DNA of 64,000 nucleotides, taken from positions 669,501-733,500 of the forward strand of contig NZ_CP032707.1 of assembly GCF_003627995.1 (NCBI RefSeq), given 5' to 3'. Of this stretch, positions 8,974 through 18,891 are shown one piece after another. Source of the DNA: Brevundimonas naejangsanensis. Its GTDB lineage: Bacteria > Pseudomonadota > Alphaproteobacteria > Caulobacterales > Caulobacteraceae. Each line of letters begins with the position of its first letter. The stretch's first letter is position 1. The position numbers were made by a program, and so were the translations under genes. The notes under the pieces were generated by a model. It saw only the letters and a program-made list of their open reading frames with translations, made no database searches and had not been told where the DNA came from.

Positions 8974-10236
8974 TTGCGCACGTACCAGCTTCCCCTGGAC
9001 CTGGTCCGTGAGCGGTCCCCGGAGCGTCCGGTCGCACTTGTGCGTCCGCGCTCGGTTTCCGTAGCGGCGCGCTGGTTCCAGGATAATCTGAAAGCCGACG
9101 TCTTCTATGCGGTGAAGGCGAACCCGTCGCGCTGGGTCATCGAGACCCTGGTGGACGCGGGCGTCAACGCCTTTGACGTCGCCTCTCTGGCCGAGATCGA
9201 ACTGGTCCGTTCGGTCAGCCCCGACGCGCGCCTGGCCTTCATGCACCCGGTCAAGAGCCGCGGCGCGATCAAGGCCGCCTACGCCTATCACGGCGTGCGC
9301 ACCTTCGTGCTCGACAGCCATGACGAGCTGAACAAGATCCTCGAGGCCACCGGCTACGCCGACGACCTGAACCTGGTCGTTCGCATGGGCGTGTCGGCGG
9401 ACGGCGCGGCCTATTCCCTGTCGGGCAAGTTCGGAGTCACCCCGGACCAGGCCCCCGCCCTGCTGCTGGCCGCGCGCCAGGCGGTCAGGGACGGCCTGAT
9501 GGGCGTGTCGTTCCACGTCGGCTCGCAGTGCATGCGTCCCTCGGCCTATGAGGCGGCGATGAGCCAGGTCGGCCGCGCCATCAAGAAGGCCGGCGTCTTC
9601 GTCGACATCGTCGACGTGGGCGGCGGCTTCCCCTCGGTCTATCCGGGCATGGTCCCGCCGGACCTGCAGGAATACGCCGACGCCATCCACCGCGGCTTCG
9701 CCGAAATGCCGGTCACCCACACCACCGAACTGTGGTGCGAGCCGGGCCGCGCCCTGGTGGCCGAAAGCTCGTCGGTGCTGTGCCGGGTCGACCTGCGCAA
9801 GGGCGACGCCCTGTATCTGAACGACGGGTCTTACGGCTCGCTGTTCGACGCCACCCATTCGCGCTGGCCCTTCCCGACCAAGCTGGTCCGGGACGGCGAG
9901 TCCTCGTCGGAGCTGAAGCCCTTCCGCTTCTACGGCCCGACCTGCGACTCCATCGACCATATGCCCGGCCCGTTCTGGCTGCCGGCCGACGTCCAGGAAG
10001 GCGATTTCATCGAGATCGGCATGTTGGGCGCCTACGGCGTGGCCATGACCACCGGCTTCAACGGCTACGGCGAGCACGACATCGCCGTGGTCGAGAACGC
10101 CCCCATGGGTTCGATGTACGGCCTGGCGCCGCGCTCCATCCCGACCGTGCGCACCACGGCCGAGGAGACGGCGCGCAAGGTCGTCCGCCTGTCGCGGCCC
10201 AAGGGCAAGGCCGGCCAGCGTCGACGCAAGCGTTGA
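8974..10236 (+). CDS. Type III PLP-dependent decarboxylase, ornithine decarboxylase-like
   Basis: Fold-type III PLP enzyme that should decarboxylate ornithine (or lysine/diaminopimelate) to a diamine. PLP lysine is in YAVKANP (Lys48 with this start). The phosphate-binding motif is VDVGGGFPSVYPG; the substrate motif is WCEPGRALVAES; the active-site Cys is in YGPTCDSIDHM; GAYGVAM closes the C-terminal barrel. The frame is open from an ATG at 8878 (452 residues). I favour the TTG at 8974 (420 residues), which has AGGGGG ten bases upstream, while the 8878-8973 segment encodes nonconserved residues and contains a hairpin. A terminator separates it from the DHS-like gene. Confidence 0.9.
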   Translation: MRTYQLPLDLVRERSPERPVALVRPRSVSVAARWFQDNLKADVFYAVKANPSRWVIETLVDAGVNAFDVASLAEIELVRSVSPDARLAFMHPVKSRGAIKAAYAYHGVRTFVLDSHDELNKILEATGYADDLNLVVRMGVSADGAAYSLSGKFGVTPDQAPALLLAARQAVRDGLMGVSFHVGSQCMRPSAYEAAMSQVGRAIKKAGVFVDIVDVGGGFPSVYPGMVPPDLQEYADAIHRGFAEMPVTHTTELWCEPGRALVAESSSVLCRVDLRKGDALYLNDGSYGSLFDATHSRWPFPTKLVRDGESSSELKPFRFYGPTCDSIDHMPGPFWLPADVQEGDFIEIGMLGAYGVAMTTGFNGYGEHDIAVVENAPMGSMYGLAPRSIPTVRTTAEETARKVVRLSRPKGKAGQRRRKR

Positions 10237-10274
10237 CCGGCTGACCCAAAATCGTCTTCGGACGTTGGTACAAG

Positions 10275-10310
10275 CAGCGGCCCGTCGCTCCGTCCGGGCC
10301 GCTGTTTCAT
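10275..10310 (+). terminator. Rho-independent terminator after the decarboxylase gene
   Basis: A 10-bp stem CAGCGGCCCG / CGGGCCGCTG is followed by TTTCATTT, 38 bases after the decarboxylase stop and 45 bases before the next start. Confidence 0.7.
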
Positions 10311-10348
10311 TTGACGACGGGCGCTCAAATCCGAGGGAAACCACTGAA

Positions 10349-11401
10349 ATGAACGCTCCCGTTCAGTCGAACAAGAAGGCCGAACTGCTGGCCACCACCG
10401 TCGAGCACGTCGACATCACCGCCTACGACGCGCGCCCGGTCATCGATTCCATGCGCAAGATGTCGTTCAGCTCGCGCGACACCGCTCGCGCCGCCGACAT
10501 CTTCAACATGGCGCTGGAAGACGAGACCTGCTCGCCGTGGCTGATCCTGGCCGGTTCGACCTCGGCCGGCGGCTGCATGCACGTCTATCGCGACATGGTG
10601 CAGTTCAACATGATCGACGCCGTGGTCGCCACCGGCGCCTCCATCGTCGACATGGATTTCTTCGAAGCCCTCGGCTACAAGCACTATCAGGCTGCGGGCC
10701 CGGTCGACGACAACATCCTGCGCGACAACTACATCGACCGCATCTACGACACCTACATCGACGAAGAAGAACTGCAGGACTGCGACAACGCGATCTATGA
10801 GATCGCCAATCGCCTGGAGCCGCGCGGCTATTCCTCGCGCGAGTTCATCTGGGAAATGGGCAAGTGGCTGTCGGAAGGCAACGCCAAGAAGCCCGGCTCG
10901 CTGATCCAGACCGCCTATGAGAAGGGCGTGCCGATCTTCTGCCCGGCCTTCGTCGACTCCTCGGCCGGCTTCGGCCTGGTCAAGCACCAGAAGGAACGCG
11001 CCAAGGAAGGCAAGCCGTACATGATGATCGACGCGGTCGCGGACTTCCGCGAACTGACCGACATCAAGATCGCGGCCGGCACCACGGCCCTGTTCATGGT
11101 CGGCGGCGGCGTGCCCAAGAACTTCGCCCAGGACACCGTCGTCTGCGCCGAGATCCTCGGCGAGGACGCCGAGATGCACAAATACGCCGTGCAGATCACG
11201 GTCGCCGACGTGCGCGACGGCGCCTGCTCGTCCTCGACGCTGCAGGAGGCCGCTTCGTGGGGCAAGGTTTCGACCACTTACGAGCAGATGGTCTATGCCG
11301 AAGCCACCACGGTCGTGCCGCTGATCGGCTCGGACGCCTATCACCGCGGCACGTGGAAGGCCCGCGAGCCGCGCCAGTGGGCCAAGCTGTTCGGCAAGTA
11401 A
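10349..11401 (+). CDS. Deoxyhypusine synthase-family protein, probably homospermidine synthase-like
   Basis: The 350-residue protein carries the deoxyhypusine synthase fold signatures: ILAGSTSAGGCMHVYRDM, AVVATGASIVDMDFFEALG, CPAFVDSSAGFG and the catalytic-lysine motif EAASWGK (Lys306; EAVSWGK in eukaryotic DHS). Bacteria lack eIF5A, and bacterial DHS homologues are known that use putrescine as acceptor to make homospermidine. The upstream putrescine-forming decarboxylase supports that. The start at 10349 follows a GAGGG site at about 13 bases; the longer frame from 10265 runs through the preceding terminator and was rejected. A terminator follows. Confidence 0.87.
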   Translation: MNAPVQSNKKAELLATTVEHVDITAYDARPVIDSMRKMSFSSRDTARAADIFNMALEDETCSPWLILAGSTSAGGCMHVYRDMVQFNMIDAVVATGASIVDMDFFEALGYKHYQAAGPVDDNILRDNYIDRIYDTYIDEEELQDCDNAIYEIANRLEPRGYSSREFIWEMGKWLSEGNAKKPGSLIQTAYEKGVPIFCPAFVDSSAGFGLVKHQKERAKEGKPYMMIDAVADFRELTDIKIAAGTTALFMVGGGVPKNFAQDTVVCAEILGEDAEMHKYAVQITVADVRDGACSSSTLQEAASWGKVSTTYEQMVYAEATTVVPLIGSDAYHRGTWKAREPRQWAKLFGK

Positions 11402-11427
11402 GACAGAGCCTCGACAGAGGGCGGTCA

Positions 11428-11456
11428 GGGCCGGCGGAGCGATCCGCCGGCCCTTT
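11428..11456 (+). terminator. Rho-independent terminator after the DHS-like gene
   Basis: An 11-bp perfect stem GGGCCGGCGGA / TCCGCCGGCCC with loop GCGA and TTT tail, 27 bases after the stop codon. Confidence 0.85.
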
Positions 11457-11545
11457 CTGTTGCGCGGGCGCCAAGGGCGCGCATCCGAGCTTTCGGAACC
11501 TCCGGGCGGCGGAGCCGCTTGTCTTCAGCGAGCAAGGAGACGCCC

Positions 11546-11866
11546 ATGTCCGACCCCAAAGCCGAGAACGAAGAAGCCCGCGAGGCCGCCGCCATGGGCG
11601 AGAAGCCCGACCGGGGCCATGTCGAGGACGCCCTAAAGAAGGCCCTGCACGGCAGCGATTCCGGCTCGGACACGCGGGCGGGCTCCCTGCGCGGCGGCTC
11701 GGCCTCGGGCTCGGACATCGATCCCGACCAGGACGCGATCAACGCCGAGATCGCCCGCCAGGGCAAGGCCATGGCCGCCGCCAAGACCCGACCGGCGGGT
11801 GGCCCCGAACAGAGCGGACAGGCCGCCGCCCAGCCCGGCGACGACGTGGACGCTCCCACCGGCTGA
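11546..11866 (+). CDS. Small acidic, probably disordered protein of unknown function
   Basis: A 106-residue product (MSDPKAENEEAREAAAMG...) rich in Asp, Glu, Gly, Ser and Ala, without signal peptide or membrane segment, so likely cytosolic and largely unstructured. A good ribosome site, AAGGAG, lies 6 bases before the ATG and decides this start over an in-frame one at 11519. It sits between the DHS-like gene's terminator and an unrelated lipoprotein gene. I do not recognise the family. Confidence 0.65.
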   Translation: MSDPKAENEEAREAAAMGEKPDRGHVEDALKKALHGSDSGSDTRAGSLRGGSASGSDIDPDQDAINAEIARQGKAMAAAKTRPAGGPEQSGQAAAQPGDDVDAPTG

Positions 11867-11938
11867 ACCGCCTTGCTGCGGCCGCACGGATAGGCCACGG
11901 TGCCCGAGAGTCGTATGTAGAGTAAGGACGTAGGCTGA

Positions 11939-12421
11939 ATGAAGCGTAGCGTGGCAACCGTCGTCTTGGCGCTGAGCGTCGGCCTGGCGGCGTGCGATGA
12001 TCGCAGCGAGGCCGCTCCCGAAAGCGAATCGCGCGCCCTTGTCGCGGCGGACGCGCCGATAGCCGCTGCGCCCGACCCGAGCCTCGACAGCGCCGCTGCG
12101 GCCATCGAGGGCGCCCCCGCCTTCGCCGCCCTCTATCCCGGGGCCCGGACCGACGGCGCCCCCGTCACGGCGTCCGGTCCCGACGGCCCCGGCGGGCTGG
12201 TCACCTTCACCACCGAGGCCTCGCCCGACGCGGTCATCGACTTCTATCGCCAGCGCGCCGAAGGCGCCGGCCTGGCCTCCGTCATGGCCATGAACCAGGG
12301 CGACGCCCGCGCCTATGGCGCCGCCGCCCGCGCCGACAAGGGCGCGACCCTGCAGGTCGTGGCCTCGCCCGGCCAAGGCGGCCTGACCTCCGTTCAACTG
12401 AGCTGGAGCGGCGGCGCGTGA
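11939..12421 (+). CDS. Putative lipoprotein of unknown function
   Basis: The 160-residue product has a short signal peptide with lipobox VGLAAC (Cys19), then a low-complexity Ala/Asp/Glu/Pro linker. A compact C-terminal domain follows, with the pattern ASPDAVIDFYRQRAEGAGL. That pattern recalls small envelope domains in which a helix follows 'F..Y...' in proteins of unknown role. It is translationally coupled to the acid phosphatase gene: its TGA overlaps that gene's GTG start (GTGA). It may assist or anchor with that enzyme, but nothing in the sequence proves it. Confidence 0.7.
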   Translation: MKRSVATVVLALSVGLAACDDRSEAAPESESRALVAADAPIAAAPDPSLDSAAAAIEGAPAFAALYPGARTDGAPVTASGPDGPGGLVTFTTEASPDAVIDFYRQRAEGAGLASVMAMNQGDARAYGAAARADKGATLQVVASPGQGGLTSVQLSWSGGA

Positions 12422-13260
12422 AGCCCGGCCGGAGCCGCGTCGCCGCAGTCGCCCGGATCTCCGTTCTGGCGATGCTCGCAGCGGGGCCGCTCGCGGCCTG
12501 CGTCGGCACCCCGGCCGCCCTGCGCCCCGAGGCGACCCGGCTTGCCGAGGCGCCCGGCTATCTGGACGCCGCCGCCCTGCGCGGCCTGGGCGACGCCCTG
12601 CCCCCGCCGCCGGCGTCGGGCTCGGGCGTCGACCTCGACGACAAGGCGCGCTCGGCCCGCCTGACGGCGCTGGAGGACAGCGACCGCTGGCTTCTGGCCA
12701 CCGCCCACGCCGAACTGCGCCCGCCCCTGGCCCTGCAGCATTTCAACTGCGCCCTCGGCGTGCGGCTGGAGCCCCAGGCGACGCCCCAGCTGACCCGGCT
12801 GATGCAGCGCCTGTTCCAGGACGCCGACGCGGCCGCCGAGGGGGTCAAGGGGCGCGCCTTCCGCGCCCGGCCGGTCGGCGACGACCCGGCCCGCCGCTCG
12901 TGCCAGCGCGTCACCGAGGCGGGCCGACGCAGCGCCTCCTATCCCTCCGGCAGTTCGACGGTGGCCGTGGTCTATGGCGAGGCCTTCGCCGCCCTTGATC
13001 CCGAGCGCGCGCCCGAGATCCGGCGCATGGCCCACGAGATCGGTCAGAGCCGGCTGGTCTGCGGCATGCACTATCCCAGCGACGTGGCCGCGGGCGAGGT
13101 CCTGGGCCGCGCCGTCTTCGCCGCAGCCGCCGACCGGCCCGAGTTCGCCGCCGATCTGACGGCGGCGCGCGCCGAACTAGCCGCCATCCGCGCTCCGGAC
13201 GGCGGCGCCGCCCCCGGCTGCGCCTCCGAAGCCCTGGCCCTGTCCGCCGCCGTGCCCTGA
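12418..13260 (+). CDS. PAP2/class A acid phosphatase-like lipoprotein with altered active-site motif
   Basis: The 280-residue protein has a lipobox LAAC (Cys28). It shows the order of the class A nonspecific acid phosphatases: KGRAFRARP (K-x6-RP type), SYPSGSST, and SRLVCGMHYPSD (SR-x5-H-x3-D). In the family the second motif is PSGH; here residue 179 is Ser instead of His. The catalytic His of the third motif is kept. Expected role is hydrolysis of phosphomonoesters in the periplasm. Activity may be reduced or changed. The GTG start overlaps the preceding lipoprotein's stop, and its own stop overlaps the next start (TGATG). Confidence 0.8.
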   Translation: MKPGRSRVAAVARISVLAMLAAGPLAACVGTPAALRPEATRLAEAPGYLDAAALRGLGDALPPPPASGSGVDLDDKARSARLTALEDSDRWLLATAHAELRPPLALQHFNCALGVRLEPQATPQLTRLMQRLFQDADAAAEGVKGRAFRARPVGDDPARRSCQRVTEAGRRSASYPSGSSTVAVVYGEAFAALDPERAPEIRRMAHEIGQSRLVCGMHYPSDVAAGEVLGRAVFAAAADRPEFAADLTAARAELAAIRAPDGGAAPGCASEALALSAAVP

Positions 13261-14240
13261 TGAGCGTCCTACTGGCGGTCCTGGCCTTGACGGGCGCCGC
13301 CGAGGCGGGATCCCTGACCGCCGCCCGCCCTTGCGCCCCCGCCGAACTGGCTCAACTGACGGCCGAGGCGTCCACGCCCTATCGCCTGACCTGCCGCGCC
13401 GTGTTGAGGCCGGGCCAGGCCGTGCGCCGTCCCGTGTTGATCGAAGGTGCCGAGGCGTCCGGCGCGGCGCTGGATTGCGCCGGGGGCGCGGTCGGCCGGC
13501 CGGGCACCCCTGTCAGCACCCGCGCGCCGACCGTCGCCGTCTGGTCGCGCCGCATCGCCGCCGACCGCTGGAGCCGCCCGACCGACGTGCGCATCGAGAA
13601 CTGCCTGATCCACGGCTCGGTGCGGGTCTGGGGCATGGGGGCGGACGGGAGCTATGACGACCTGCGCGCCTCGTCGCGCACCGCCGGCCATGTCGCCGCC
13701 GCCCAAGCCGCCGCGCCCAGCCATGTGAGTCTCGACCGGGTCGTCATCCGGGGCGCGGGCTCCATCCCCCTCTATGTCGGGCCGGGCGTGACGCGCCTGA
13801 GCCTGACCCGCTCGACGCTGGAGGGGCGCAGCGTCTCGACCGCCCTCTATCTGGACGCTGAAAGCGCCGACAATCGCATCGAGGACAATCTGTTCCGCAC
13901 CCGGACGCAGCGCGAGATGATCGCCGTCGACGGCTCTGCGCGGAACCGCATCGTCGGCAACCGCTTCGAGCTGGGCGGGCGGCCGGGCGTCTTCCTCTAT
14001 CGCAACTGCGGCGAGCGCGGCGTGATCCGCCACCAGACGCCGTCGCACAACCTCATCGCCGACAACGTCTTCACCGGCGCCGCCCGCCTGCGCCCGCCCC
14101 TGGTGGTCGAGAACGCGCGCCAGGGCCGCCGCACTTACTGCGGCGACGACGCGGGCTACCCCTGGGGCAGCAGCGCCGACGACCGCGACAACGCCGAAGG
14201 CAACGTCATCGCGGCCAACGCTAAATCGGGCCGGTCCTAG
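13260..14240 (+). CDS. Secreted right-handed parallel beta-helix protein
   Basis: A 326-residue product with a short N-terminal signal (SVLLAVLALTGAAEAG). It then shows repeating beta-helix coils: DVRIENCLIHGSVRVWG, VSLDRVVIRGAGSIPLYVG, LSLTRSTLEGRSVSTALYL, NRIEDNLFRTR, NRIVGNRFELGG and HNLIADNVFTG. The spacing and N-R-I-x-x-N ladder match pectate-lyase-like or NosD-like helices that bind or cleave polysaccharide. No catalytic set is recognisable. It is the last gene of the lipoprotein-phosphatase-helix trio (1-base overlap) and ends 1 base from the convergent aguB. Confidence 0.75.
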   Translation: MSVLLAVLALTGAAEAGSLTAARPCAPAELAQLTAEASTPYRLTCRAVLRPGQAVRRPVLIEGAEASGAALDCAGGAVGRPGTPVSTRAPTVAVWSRRIAADRWSRPTDVRIENCLIHGSVRVWGMGADGSYDDLRASSRTAGHVAAAQAAAPSHVSLDRVVIRGAGSIPLYVGPGVTRLSLTRSTLEGRSVSTALYLDAESADNRIEDNLFRTRTQREMIAVDGSARNRIVGNRFELGGRPGVFLYRNCGERGVIRHQTPSHNLIADNVFTGAARLRPPLVVENARQGRRTYCGDDAGYPWGSSADDRDNAEGNVIAANAKSGRS

Positions 14241-14241
14241 G

Positions 14242-15107
14242 TCAGGCCGGGCGGCCCGTCGCCAGGGCGCCGTACAGGTCGGTGCGGCGGTCGCGGAAAA
14301 AGCCCCAGGCGGCGCGGTGGCGATCCAGGAAGTCCAGGTCGAAGGTGTGGACCAGAACGCCCTCCTCCCGGTCCAGGCTCTCGACCAGGTCGCCGCGATG
14401 GTCGGCGATGAAGGAATGGCCGTAATAGGTCTGGCCCGCCTCGGTCACCTGCTCATGGCCGATGCGGTTGGCGCCGACGACCGGCACGACGTTGGACACC
14501 GCGTGGCCCTGCATGGCGCGCCGCCACGGGGCGGCGGTGTCCAGGGTGTCGTCATGCGGCTCGGTGCCGATGGCGGTCGGGTAGAGCAGGATCTCCGCCC
14601 CTTGCAGCATCATGGCGCGGGCGGTCTCCGGGTACCACTGGTCCCAGCAGATGCCGACGCCGATGCGGCCGAAGCGCGTGTCCCAGACCTTGAAGCCGGT
14701 ATCGCCGGGGCGGAAGTAGTACTTCTCCTGATAGCCGGGACCGTCAGGAATATGGCTCTTGCGATAGACGCCCATCAGTTCGCCGTCGGCGTCGATCATC
14801 ACTAGGCTGTTGAAATAGTGCGGCCCTTCGCGCTCGAAGATCGAGACCGGCAAGACGACGCCCAGTTCCTTGGCCACGGGCTGAAGCTGGGTCACGGCCG
14901 GGTGCTCGCGCCACGGATAGGCGGCGCCGAACCACTTCTCTTCCTGCGAGACGCAGAAGTACGGCCCCTGGAACAGCTCCGGCGCCAGGATGACCTGGGC
15001 GCCCTTGGCCGCGGCGTCGCGGATGAAGCCGATGGTTTTGTCGATGTTCGCCTGCATGTCCTCGCCGTACGAGGTCTGGATGGCGGCGACGGTGATCTGA
15101 CGGGTCA

Positions 15108-15108
<1 letters not shown>
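14242..15108 (-). CDS. aguB: N-carbamoylputrescine amidase AguB
   Basis: Nitrilase-superfamily enzyme of 288 residues converting N-carbamoylputrescine to putrescine, CO2 and ammonia. The Glu-Lys-Cys triad lies in LAPELFQGPYFC, YRKSHIPDGPGYQEKYYF and GVGICWDQWYPE, all diagnostic for AguB rather than other nitrilases. The ATG at 15108 overlaps the aguA stop by one base and has AGGAG 8 bases upstream. An in-frame GTG at 15111 is the alternative start. It completes the agmatine route in the aguA-aguB operon. Confidence 0.95.
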
Positions 15109-16109
<1,001 letters not shown>

Positions 16110-16285
16110 GGGCGAGAACGTCCACAAAAAGAAGGATGAAGCACGAAGGGGGCCAGATAGGCCCTGACGCCCCCGGGTTCAATGGCGGCGGGCGTTTCAC
16201 GCCCAGTCCTCGAGCCGCGCGACGACGCGGTCAGGGCGCAATGGCCTCAAGTCGCGCGACGGCGCGTTAGGCCGTCTCAATAAAG

Positions 16286-16312
16286 AAAGGGCGGCCCGTC
16301 GCCGGACCGCCC
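16286..16312 (-). terminator. Rho-independent terminator after the TonB-dependent receptor
   Basis: On the minus strand, GGGCGG...CCGCCC with CCGG/CGGG inner pairs is followed by TTTCTTT, 28 bases after the receptor stop. Confidence 0.7.
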
Positions 16313-16339
16313 TTCCCGTCTTCAAGTGACGCCTGGTTC

Positions 16340-18712
16340 TTAGAACGAAGCGCGCAGGGTGACCATGGCCGTGCGCGGGGCGCCCAGCTGGTATTGGGCG
16401 GCGCCCGTGGTCGAGGTCGAGATGTCGCCCAGGTACTCTTCGTCGAAGAGGTTGATGACGTTCAGCTGGATGTAGGAACCGCCGGCGCCGACCGAAGCCA
16501 GGTTGTAGCGGACGTCCAGGTCGAAGGTCAGGTAGTCAGGCGCGACTTCCGTGTTGATGTCGTTCGAGAAGCGCTCGCCGACGTACTTGCCTTGCAGGCC
16601 CAGATCGAACTTGCCGATCGTGTAGGCGGCGCGGGCGCCGAACTGCCAGTCCGGGGTCTCGACCAGCTGGTTGCCGGCGATCTCGATGAACTGCGGCACG
16701 CCGCCCACCACGCCGTTCGGCAGGTCGTTCTTCACTTCGCTGTCGGTGTAGGTGAACGAACCGGTCAGGCTCAGGTTCTCCATCGGCGACCAGCCGATCT
16801 GACCGTCCACGCCCTGCAGGGTCACGTCGCCGACGTTACGCGTCAGGAACAGGCCGGCGGCTTCGTCGAAGGTGCGCACGATGCGGTTCGAGTAGTCCGT
16901 CTTCCACACGGCGACCGAGGCGATCACCGAACCCGACTGGTAGCGGTAGCCCAGGTCGTAGGAGTTGGTGGTTTCCGGTTCCGGGTTCACGTCGACGACG
17001 TCGTACAGGTCGTCGGTGCGCGGCGCCGAGAAGCCTTCGGCGTACGAGGCGTAGATCGACTGGTTCTCGGCGAACTTCCAGGTCACGCCGGCGTTCGGCA
17101 GGAAGGCGTCGTACTGCTTGTCGAACGAACGCGGCGCGCCGTACTCGTTGCTGGCGCTGCCGTTCATCGACGACTGCGGGAAGGTGACCAGGCCGTCGCC
17201 GTCCGCATCAACGCCGACCTGCGTGGTGCAGTAGGCGTTGAAGGTGTCGCGCTGATAGCAGAAGTTGTTCAGCTCGCGATCGAAGAACGGAGCGCGGGCG
17301 CCCAGGGTCACGTCGACCGTGTTGTTGAAGAACGAGCCGCGATATTCAGCCGCGATCTGGTTCAGCATGGCGTACGACAGACGGTCGCGGCGGCGCAGGA
17401 TGGTGCCGTCGGGCAGCTTGACCGCGCGACCGTTGCGACCCGCGAACGGATCTTCCGGGAAGCCGTTGGCGTCGATGAAGCCGAACTGGCCGGTCTGGCG
17501 GTGACGACCCCAGTCGAAGGTGTAGGCCAGGCGGAACTGGTGATCTTCGGCCGCATCCCAGATCAGCGAGCTGGTGACGCCGTAGCGATGCGTGTTGGTG
17601 ATGTTCGGACGGAACAGGGTCACCGTGTCGTTGAAGTCGCCGTCGCCGTTCAGGTCGACGCCGGCGGCCGACGAGTTGCCGATCAGCTGCGGATCGTTTT
17701 CGCGCATGTTCTGCGTGCCGCCGCCGTGCGCCAGGGTGTACTGGAACGACGGGTCGATCGTCAGCTTCAGGGTGTCGCTCAGGGTGAAGCGCGACTGGCC
17801 GCGGATGTTGCCGGTGTTCGACGGGTTGATCGCCGTGGCTTGCGAGCGGACGGTGTTGTAGTCGTCCTTGTCGTAGGCGCCGCCCTTGACGAAGTCAGCC
17901 AGACGAACGCGCGGCATGAACTCGTTGCGGTTTTCGTTGTAGTGGCCGGTCACGGCAACGAAGTCGCCGTTGTCGCCCAGCGACTGATAGATGCGGCCGT
18001 TCAGCTGCATCTTGTCGACGCCGCCGGCGCCCACGAAGTGGTCATAGACGGTCTTCGAGGCCGAGAACCACGCCGTGGTGCCCCACGGGCCGATCTCGCC
18101 CGTGTCCACCAGGGCGAAGATGCGCTTGTAGCCGTACTCGCCCAGCGAGGGCTGCAGGATGACGCCGAACTCATTGGCCGGACGACGCGTGATGTAGTTG
18201 ACGGTGCCGCCGGTGGCCGAGGCCGTCGGGCTGTCGACGTCGGTCGTGCCCAGGTTCACCGAAGCGCGCTGGATCAGTTCCGGGTCCAGCTGCTGGTTCG
18301 AATAGATGGCGTAGTTGCCGGTGTCGTTCAGCGGAATGCCGTCTTGCGTCAGCGAGACGCGGGCCGAATCGAAGCCGCGGATGGTCAGGTCGCCGCCGGC
18401 CGAGCCGTAGGCGTCGTTGTTGGTGAAGTTGACGCCCGGCAGCAGGTTGATCGAGTTCAGGATCGTCTGGCCGGCGGCCTGGGTGCCGATGAAGGCTTCC
18501 GTGATGGTCGCGCGCGACTTCGGATTGTTCTCAGCGACCACGCCTTCGATGGCGCGCGGACCGCGGGCGCCGGTGACGACCACGTCGCCGACTTGAGTGG
18601 CGCGCTCTTCCACAGCCTGCGAAGCCGTCGATTGGGCCGAAGCGGTCTCGGCGACGAAGAGGCTGCTCATCAGGGCGGTAGTCGCCCAGAAGAGCTGTTT
18701 GCGGATGGTCAT
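16340..18712 (-). CDS. TonB-dependent outer-membrane receptor, probably Pho-regulated
   Basis: A 790-residue receptor with signal peptide ending ETASAQS and a TonB-box-like stretch VGDVVVTGARG. The plug domain is marked by LLPGVNFTNNDAYGSAGG and LTIRGFDSARV; the barrel ends ...MVTLRASF with a terminal Phe. Two EF-hand-like acidic loops, DLNGDGDFND (about 350) and DADGDGL (about 500), are predicted in barrel loops. A near-perfect Pho box lies 111 bases upstream, so uptake of a phosphate-containing compound, possibly with a metal such as Ca2+, is the likely role. A 13-codon longer frame to 18751 lacks a signal-peptide rationale. Confidence 0.92.
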   Translation of the reverse strand: MTIRKQLFWATTALMSSLFVAETASAQSTASQAVEERATQVGDVVVTGARGPRAIEGVVAENNPKSRATITEAFIGTQAAGQTILNSINLLPGVNFTNNDAYGSAGGDLTIRGFDSARVSLTQDGIPLNDTGNYAIYSNQQLDPELIQRASVNLGTTDVDSPTASATGGTVNYITRRPANEFGVILQPSLGEYGYKRIFALVDTGEIGPWGTTAWFSASKTVYDHFVGAGGVDKMQLNGRIYQSLGDNGDFVAVTGHYNENRNEFMPRVRLADFVKGGAYDKDDYNTVRSQATAINPSNTGNIRGQSRFTLSDTLKLTIDPSFQYTLAHGGGTQNMRENDPQLIGNSSAAGVDLNGDGDFNDTVTLFRPNITNTHRYGVTSSLIWDAAEDHQFRLAYTFDWGRHRQTGQFGFIDANGFPEDPFAGRNGRAVKLPDGTILRRRDRLSYAMLNQIAAEYRGSFFNNTVDVTLGARAPFFDRELNNFCYQRDTFNAYCTTQVGVDADGDGLVTFPQSSMNGSASNEYGAPRSFDKQYDAFLPNAGVTWKFAENQSIYASYAEGFSAPRTDDLYDVVDVNPEPETTNSYDLGYRYQSGSVIASVAVWKTDYSNRIVRTFDEAAGLFLTRNVGDVTLQGVDGQIGWSPMENLSLTGSFTYTDSEVKNDLPNGVVGGVPQFIEIAGNQLVETPDWQFGARAAYTIGKFDLGLQGKYVGERFSNDINTEVAPDYLTFDLDVRYNLASVGAGGSYIQLNVINLFDEEYLGDISTSTTGAAQYQLGAPRTAMVTLRASF

Positions 18713-18822
18713 CTGTCTGTATCCCAGTGATAAAGGCAAAGCGCCGTGCAAGGCGGGCCGAAATGCGGCTGCCCGATGGCCTGCGCCTTAAGCCCGCTCT
18801 AGGAAGGTCGGGCGACACTTGC

Positions 18823-18840
18823 GTGACAGAAAAATGACAG
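18823..18840 (-). promoter_or_regulatory. Pho box (PhoB site) upstream of the TonB-dependent receptor
   Basis: The minus strand reads CTGTCATTTTTCTGTCAC: two CTGTCAY units in an 11-bp direct repeat with a T-rich spacer, the PhoB consensus arrangement. It lies 111 bases before the receptor ATG. Confidence 0.8.
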
Positions 18841-18891
18841 CCGCCCGAGGTGGCCGGGGCGCCACACCGAGTCGCAGGGAATCATCAGCGC

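Noticed and set aside
16394..18730. Long plus-strand reading frame (778 codons) opposite the TonB receptor
   Set aside because: Composition is Val/Arg/Gly-rich antisense shadow; the receptor on the minus strand has clear motifs.
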